Origin: Turbatrix aceti
Taxonomy: Eukaryota; Nematoda; Chromadorea; Rhabditida; Panagrolaimidae
DNA length: 64,000 nucleotides
Direction of reading: 5' to 3'
Assembly (NCBI GenBank): GCA_963969345.1
Contig: OZ017770.1
Span: forward strand, 2,551,246 to 2,615,245
This document shows positions 59,229-64,000 of the stretch, one piece after another. Positions within the stretch are counted from its first letter, which is position 1; every line of letters starts with the position of its first letter. The position numbers were made by a program, and so were the translations under genes. The notes beneath the pieces were generated by a model, which did no database searches, was not told the origin of the DNA, and saw only the letters and a program-made list of their open reading frames with translations.

Positions 59229-60153
59229 ATGTTCGCACGCTCGCTCAATGCCGGTCGTCTTTGCCTGCGTCGTTTGGCGGTGATGCCTGGAGTTTCCGCT
59301 TTGACAAAGCCCGCTGCCGCTTTCAGTCCGCTCCGTTCGCTTTCAACAACCACAACTCGTGGGTTTACCTCTGGTCTACTGCGTGTTTTATAAAACAGTT
59401 TTCAGGATTCTCAGCTATCACTAATGAACTGGCCGCGGCTCTGGAGAATGAAATCGACGCCGAGAAACGCCTGGAGAAAGACAACCTTGGTGGCGCTTCT
59501 TCGCCCCAGATCAAGGGCTTCAACGTGAAGACGAACGACGCCGAAGTCCGACTGTCGAAGACGTTTGGCAACGAATCGTTGGTTTTTTACTCTGTTTTTT
59601 TTTATAAACACAGGTTGTGTTTGCAGGATTCTGGTCATCTTCAACGTCAACCACTCCGTCGACATCGATGAGGACATCGACAATCCCGACGTTAGCTATC
59701 CTGATGGCTTTATGAGTAAATAATTATTTTTTAGGCTGCCCCGGTACCTGTATCGCTTCCTCCTTTCACTGTTGAGATTACAAAGGGCAACGAGCGTCTC
59801 TGCTTCCATTTGCTTCTCTCAGAAACGGAAGAGCCCGGACAATGTATGTTTTATACCTTTTTGTGTGCGATCTGTTATTATTTTGCTCATTTTCAGACGA
59901 CTACCGTGTCGAAGAGTTTTACGTTGCACCCGCGGTCGTCGGCGACAACGAGGATGTTGAGCCCCACGTTTACTCGTCGTCAGGAAAGTACGTCGACGAA
60001 GCTCTCAACGACCTTCTCTTTGACCGCTTCCTCGCCGAACGCGGCCTCACTCCTGACTTCTGCCGCGAACTTGTGGAGTACGCTACCCATTACGAACACT
60101 CCCGCTACGTGAACCTTCTGCAAAAAATCAAGGACTTTGTTGTCAAGAAGTAA
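59229..60153 (+). CDS. C1QBP: C1QBP/p32 (MAM33 family) mitochondrial matrix protein
   Basis: Predicted 243 residues from exons 59229-59358, 59406-59577, 59627-59690, 59735-59843 and 59897-60153 (introns 44-53 bp). The N terminus is a typical mitochondrial targeting sequence (MFARSLNAGRLCLRRL, many Arg, Ser and Thr, no acids). The mature part has the MAM33 fold signature: a charged helix (NELAAALENEIDAEKRLEK), NDAEVRLSKTFGNE, strands LVIFNVNHSVDIDEDID and PFTVEITKGNERLCF, then the C-terminal helical region FDRFLAERGLTPDFCRELVEY and YVNLLQKIKDFVVKK. The family forms a doughnut-shaped acidic trimer that supports mitochondrial translation and ribosome assembly. The third intron starts at GTTAGC after AATCCCGAC; the stronger-looking GTAAAT further on gives the wrong frame. 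Confidence 0.95.
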
Positions 60154-61000
60154 TTTTTGTTATCCTAATTGGATCGGTTTGTCGTAGGAGAGCCCTGTAG
60201 TTGGCCGAGTAAAGTTGTTGTATTTTTTGTCTGGATCATTGGGATTTGTGTAAGTCGAAAAGCGGACATCTAATCTTTTACGGTTTCTGCCCTGTGGTGA
60301 CAGTTGTTTTGAATTAGCCTTAGACGTCTTTTTAAAGGTGACAGGACCGTCCAGGGCAGATCACCGTTTTCTCAAGTCCCTTAACCCCTTCCCTGATCAA
60401 CTGCTTTTCAACGTGTATTCAAGCAATTTATTCAAAAAATACAAAACAATATAAACGAACAAATATATCATACATATTTAATTACACATAACAATTTTAT
60501 ATGTTTAATTACAATAAAAAATTTTTGCTGATGTCCTCAGACAAAGCCGTCATCAAAAATGTGCGCGCAACATGCGCAGATCATGATTGTGCCATGCTTG
60601 CAAACTTTCTCACACTCGTACATGTTTACATGAGTTAGCTAAAATTGGTTTTGTACACATTTTTAACCGCACAATGATCTTTTCATTTTTGTTTTTTATG
60701 CTCTGTGAGCTGAGCTACGAGCATCCAAAAATCGTTTTTTTTTCGATTACAATTATGATCATTGATGCTTTTTTTCAATTTTTGTATACAGATGCATTAG
60801 AAGATGAAAAACGTATACAAAAAAAAACTACGTGAACGTCAATCCTGTGTTTTGAGAAATCAGCTGATAACTATATTACCCTGATAAAAATGCGCGCGTT
60901 ATGATCATAACCAGGGTTTTCTAATTTGACTTTTTGTACCGCTTGCGAAATTATTTGGGATTCGCCGTCTTTTTAGAGACATTGATACCATTTGTTTTCA
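60154..61000. other. Intergenic stretch
   Basis: Holds the C1QBP 3' UTR and AT-rich DNA up to the duplicated block. The longest frame (60587-60835, plus) is hydrophobic and Phe-rich without a recognisable domain or splice support. No gene is called. Confidence 0.45.
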
Positions 61001-61293
61001 AAAAAATTGAATTTTTTTGAACATTGGGCATATAACCAAAAAAATTGAAAAAAGTTTGGGACTTTGAATCGCCGCCAATAACAGCAAGCTGGGAATTCCG
61101 CGAGAACTATGATATCTTCACCTCATTCCTCGTTGTTCGTTAATCACAATTAAAAATCATTGTGCACTTTATTTTGGAGAACCCCTATGCAAGCAAAGTC
61201 AAGAGTAAATGTCTTCTCTAGATCGCACATTTATTATTGTATTTTATTTATTTACCGCCAAGAACATAGATTAACAGAAAAAAAAAGAACATT

Positions 61294-61326
61294 ATTTTCT
61301 GTTAATTTATTATATTAACAGAAAAT
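61294..61326. repeat. Perfect 13-bp inverted repeat in duplicated block, copy 2
   Basis: Identical to the hairpin at 26580-26612 (arms ATTTTCTGTTAAT / ATTAACAGAAAAT, 7-base spacer), again overlapping the AATAAA of the minus-strand peptide gene. Both arms are unchanged between copies although flanking bases differ. Confidence 0.7.
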
Positions 61327-61436
61327 AAAAAAAATGTATGACTAATATCTAAAAATAAGAACACAATAGAACAATCCCATGTTTTCTGCCACTTTTTTGA
61401 AACGGCCCATGACCTTTGTGGCAGAGATTAACGTGT

Positions 61437-61619
61437 TCAAGAGAGTTCAAGTGTTGATGGTGTAGAAGTTCGAACCAGCTCTGGGCAGGTACATACAGTG
61501 CAATAGCAATCGTGTCTGCATGGGAACCTGATATCGGAGGAGTTATCGGAACCAGAAACAAATTCCGAAAAGAAGACGAAGGCCAAAAAGGCCAGAAGAA
61601 GAAGGAGTGAAGTATTCAT
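61437..61619 (-). CDS. Tiny secreted Cys-rich peptide, copy 2
   Basis: Paralogue of the gene at 26722-26904: 60 codons, the same signal peptide, the same Cys cluster (CRHDCYCTVCTC) and the same end. The only amino-acid change is Leu to Arg in the tail (ELVLTST to ELVRTST). Two other coding changes are silent: one in the Thr codon between Cys residues and one in the last Ser codon. Upstream TATA box at 61665-61658. Retained frame and silent changes suggest a functional gene, though three differences are too few for a test. The function is unknown. Confidence 0.6.
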   Translation of the reverse strand: MNTSLLLLLAFLAFVFFSEFVSGSDNSSDIRFPCRHDCYCTVCTCPELVRTSTPSTLELS

Positions 61620-61657
61620 GTTGAATCGAACGATGAAATGAATGCCGTATGCTGCTG

Positions 61658-61665
61658 CTTATATA
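61658..61665 (-). promoter_or_regulatory. TATA box of small secreted-peptide gene, copy 2
   Basis: TATATAAG on the minus strand ~40 bases before the start codon, matching copy 1 in sequence and spacing. Confidence 0.55.
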
Positions 61666-61933
61666 TCGGTATCTGCAGTACGGATTGTGTGACGTTGCAT
61701 AGCCACGTTGCAAAGCTTGCAGACTTCTGTTGCAATTTTATTACATTTTGCAGCTTCTACATACGTGGATTCATAAAAAAGTATACTATTTTAGCTACCT
61801 CAATCGTTTTTCCTTGTTGCCGCAAATGAATAAGCTATTATGAATATTCAAACTCTTTTAGTACTAAGTTTCTTTACAGGATTTCTGCATTAAATTTAAA
61901 AAATAGCACGTCTACATTTTTGGTCACTATTTG

Positions 61934-62343
61934 CAGTGTTGTCGGGTACCCGACCCGAAACCCGATCCGAACCCAAACCAAACCTAAAATTTTGAGTTTT
62001 TGGGTCAGGTACCCAAAATTTTGGGTCCGTATTGGGTTTTCCGGTCGGGTACCGGAATCTTCAGGTTTGGGTACCCGAAAACCCAGAAAAAACACAAATG
62101 GTCTTGAAAATGTCAATTTTCTTACAAAAAATCTTGAAATATTTTACTTTTTTATTCTCAAAACAGCAATGTGCCGATTTCAAACGCGTACAAATGCGAA
62201 AATTTAAAATAATGTGAAAATTTTAATTTTTTTTTTAGCACAAAAAATACAGGTTTTGTCAAAAAATTTCGGGTCGGGTCGGGTCGGGCGAGTCGAGTTT
62301 TCTTATTGGGTACCCGGAAATTTCGGGTACCCGACAACAACAA
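61934..62343. mobile_element. Non-autonomous hAT-like MITE (~410 bp) nested in the duplicated block
   Basis: Begins CAGTGTTGTCGGGTACCCGA and ends TCGGGTACCCGACAACAACAA, giving imperfect terminal inverted repeats with a perfect core (TTGTCGGGTACCCGA). The flanks carry a near-perfect 8-bp target duplication (ACTATTTG at 61926-61933, TCTATTTG at 62344-62351). Copy 1 of the duplicated block has a single ACTATTTG at 27211-27218, so both the empty and the filled site are visible in one window. The inside has several more GGGTACCCG-type palindromes and no protein. Terminal CAGTG and 8-bp duplications point to the hAT superfamily; this is inference from ends only. Confidence 0.75.
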
Positions 62344-62407
62344 TCTATTTGTTGACGATTCAATAAATAGTGGATTATTTACTGTTTTTCGTACTAGCAC
62401 ATGTTTA

Positions 62408-62869
62408 GATCATTTGATGTATAGCTACCTGCCGGAATTGAACAATTTCGTATCTGATGAGCGGCATGCTGGAGTTCATCTAGCCGTGATCCCAAAGGCT
62501 CTAACGATTTCGCGTTGAAGGTGCCCGATGGTGAGGCTTCCCCTGCTTCTTTTGATGTCTTGAAGCTACGTTCACGCCAGCTTCTGTAAACGGAGTCTTC
62601 ATTCTCCTTTTCTCATTTCCCCCGTTGAGAACAATAATCATATAAATCATCAACCCAGATATTATTAAACAACGTTTTGTATTTTCATATCTCTAATGCT
62701 CATTTTCAACATTACACATTTACTAAACACTTGGCAGCAAAAACACATAGGTAATTTATTATAAAAAAATATAGAAGAAAGCAGTAGGTTAACTCTGTAT
62801 AAAAAGCAGTATTTCGTTTAATTAAGCAGTGGCTGACTGAAAGAGTAAATTGAAGATGTCGTTGGTTGT
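62408..62869. other. Intergenic stretch, 3' flank of intermediate-filament gene
   Basis: AT-rich sequence between the duplicated block and the stop codon of the minus-strand intermediate-filament gene. It should contain that gene's 3' UTR (its AATAAA is not certain). No coding sequence is visible. Confidence 0.45.
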
Positions 62870-64000
62870 TCAAGCATTACGCGACAAGAGAGTAGCGCGT
62901 TCCTGAAATCCAAATTATTACAATTGCCCAAAATGTATAACTTTGTACCTGATCCTGCAGATTGTACAGGTAGGTTTGGCTGCTACCACCGGCACCAAAG
63001 GAATCGATAGAGTCGGCGACAATAGAGTCAGGAGCACGATGCACAGCACCAGGTGCATTGCGTGCCCAGATTTTGACACTCTGTCCCGGCTTGACGACGA
63101 AGCCTCGAGGGAAGGTGTACACTATGTCGTGGTTGTTAACGACTCGTTTGAGTTTCCATTCCCCGATGGGCTCTTCCTTGTGGCGACTGTTGTTTTTGAT
63201 GACGATAAAGTTGCCATCTTCAGACGCCTCATTAATGCTGATGGTACCCTTGTAGGCAATTTGGTAGGAACCGCGAGAAGATCTAATCTCCGTGCTTTCA
63301 AAATCGCGGAATGCGCTTCCACGACCAACATTTTCGGCATTGATGATGTTGTCGACAAGCTTGCGAACGCCAGCGCGGCTGTCTTCGCCCTCGAGGATCT
63401 TGCGGTATTCCTGAATCTCGTCGTTCAAGCTCTTCTTCGTATCGAGCAAGCCTTGGTATTGCACACGGAGCGTCTGGTGATCGGTCTTGGTACGGTTGAT
63501 CTCCGCATCGCGATCAGACAACTGCGAGGTGTAGATGTTTTCATCATCTCGGATTTCGTTCTCAAGTTGATTCTTTTGCTTTTCAAGCAACGCATTCTGA
63601 AATTGTCATGTTTGAAAAAATTACAAACAAAAGAATGCATACGGCAGATTCCAGGTCGGCGGCGCGTGTGCGAACATCCTGAAGTTCTCGCCGAAGGCGG
63701 GTGATGTTCTCCTTCGTGTATCCGTACTCCAAATGCTTGCGAGTAGACTGGGTGTGGATTTCTTGGACCTTGTGTTTGTACCAAGTCTCCATCTCGACGC
63801 GCTGCACGTTCGTGATTTGGTCGTATTCCGTGCGAATTTCGTTGATGGCAGCAAGCAGCTCGTTCTTGAAGTACTCACGGTTTTCAGCAGTGGAATCGCG
63901 GGAAGCCAGAGCTTGAAGGTTTTGAATATCGTCATCGTGCTTGCGAATAACGAAGCCAATTTCGTCGGTCAACGCTTGAACCTGGTTTTCGTAGTCGATG
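62870..64000 (-). CDS. Cytoplasmic intermediate filament protein (nematode IFA/IFB type), 3' part
   Basis: Partial: the gene runs off the right edge. Exons seen: 64000-63643 (incomplete at 5'), 63596-62949 and 62902-62870 (stop at 62872-62870). The first part is the end of the rod domain: a long heptad coiled coil (NEIRTEYDQITNVQRVEMETW, ITRLRRELQDVRTRAADLES) finishing with the IF consensus TKKSLNDEIQEYRKILEGED. Then a linker and a lamin-type globular tail (TISINEASEDGNFIVIKNNS, EPIGEWKLKRVVNNHDIVY, FPRGFVVKPGQSVKIWARN). The protein ends DQERATLLSRNA with no CaaX box, so it is a cytoplasmic filament protein and not a nuclear lamin. Cytoplasmic filaments with a lamin tail are characteristic of nematodes and other protostomes. 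Confidence 0.93.

Larger units (their letters stand above)
61001..62407. repeat. Dispersed duplicated block, copy 2 (interrupted by a MITE)
   Basis: Same orientation and content as 26287-27280: small secreted-peptide gene, TATA box, hairpin and AATAAA. Differences are scattered substitutions, a 3-bp deletion (TGTTGTC to TGTC near 61210) and the ~410-bp insertion at 61934-62343. After the insertion the homology resumes (TTGACG..TTCAAT) and ends at GTACTAGCACATGTTTA. Two copies ~34.7 kb apart with intact frames point to a recent duplication of a multicopy family. Confidence 0.85.

Noticed and set aside
62870..64000. Nuclear lamin
   Set aside because: The lamin-type tail is present but the protein ends without a CaaX box and has the linker typical of nematode cytoplasmic intermediate filaments.

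Overview
This window is nuclear DNA from a small animal, most likely a nematode and perhaps an enoplean (clade I) worm such as a Trichinella or Trichuris relative. The evidence is: (1) metazoan genes throughout (Salvador, parvin, WASP, calcium-channel alpha2-delta, KChIP, WDR81, AVL9, BLOC1S1, PYM, C1QBP, DDX60); (2) a cytoplasmic intermediate-filament protein with a lamin-type tail but no CaaX box, and a Patched-related (PTR) protein, both typical of nematodes; (3) introns mostly 44-60 bp long with T-rich acceptors (TTTTTAG or TTTCAG); (4) an acceptor-like AG a few bases before the start codon in at least eight genes, which fits spliced-leader trans-splicing. The genus is inference. No rRNA, tRNA or CRISPR was found. 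All exon structures were built by hand from open frames, splice sites and phase.

Layout. 1-15.3 kb is mostly AT-rich non-coding DNA with one unidentified minus-strand gene (5.3-9.3 kb) and a KChIP/NCS-type EF-hand gene (11.6-12.4 kb). 15.4-19.4 kb holds a WASP-family gene and a BPI/LBP-family secreted lipid-binding protein, tail to tail with stop codons 11 bp apart. 20.3-24.2 kb has a 90-residue membrane protein and AVL9. 24.6-25.9 kb is an unidentified type I membrane protein. 26.3-27.3 kb is the first copy of a ~1 kb duplicated block that carries a tiny secreted-peptide gene. 27.4-35.2 kb contains PTR and WDR81 on the same strand, 254 bp apart. 35.7-37 kb has unresolved coding sequence. 37.1-40 kb holds PYM, BLOC1S1 and Salvador. 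41.7-46.8 kb is alpha2-delta. 47.9-48.3 kb is a small secreted peptide candidate, 48.5-49.8 kb is parvin, 50.0-58.8 kb is GatA/QRSL1 plus DDX60 (same strand, 167 bp apart), and 59.2-60.2 kb is C1QBP. 61.0-62.4 kb is the second copy of the duplicated block, interrupted by a ~410 bp MITE. 62.9-64 kb is the 3' part of the intermediate-filament gene.

Functional threads: endolysosomal trafficking (WDR81, BLOC1S1, AVL9), actin and adhesion (WASP, parvin, intermediate filament), excitability (KChIP, alpha2-delta), mitochondria (GatA, C1QBP), and families linked to defence elsewhere (DDX60, BPI/LBP). Most interesting signals: the duplicated secreted cysteine-peptide gene with its nested MITE and matching empty site; operon-like pairs with trans-splice-type acceptors; and domain losses in conserved proteins (WASP without a CRIB/GBD, Salvador without SARAH, KChIP with a degenerate fourth EF-hand).
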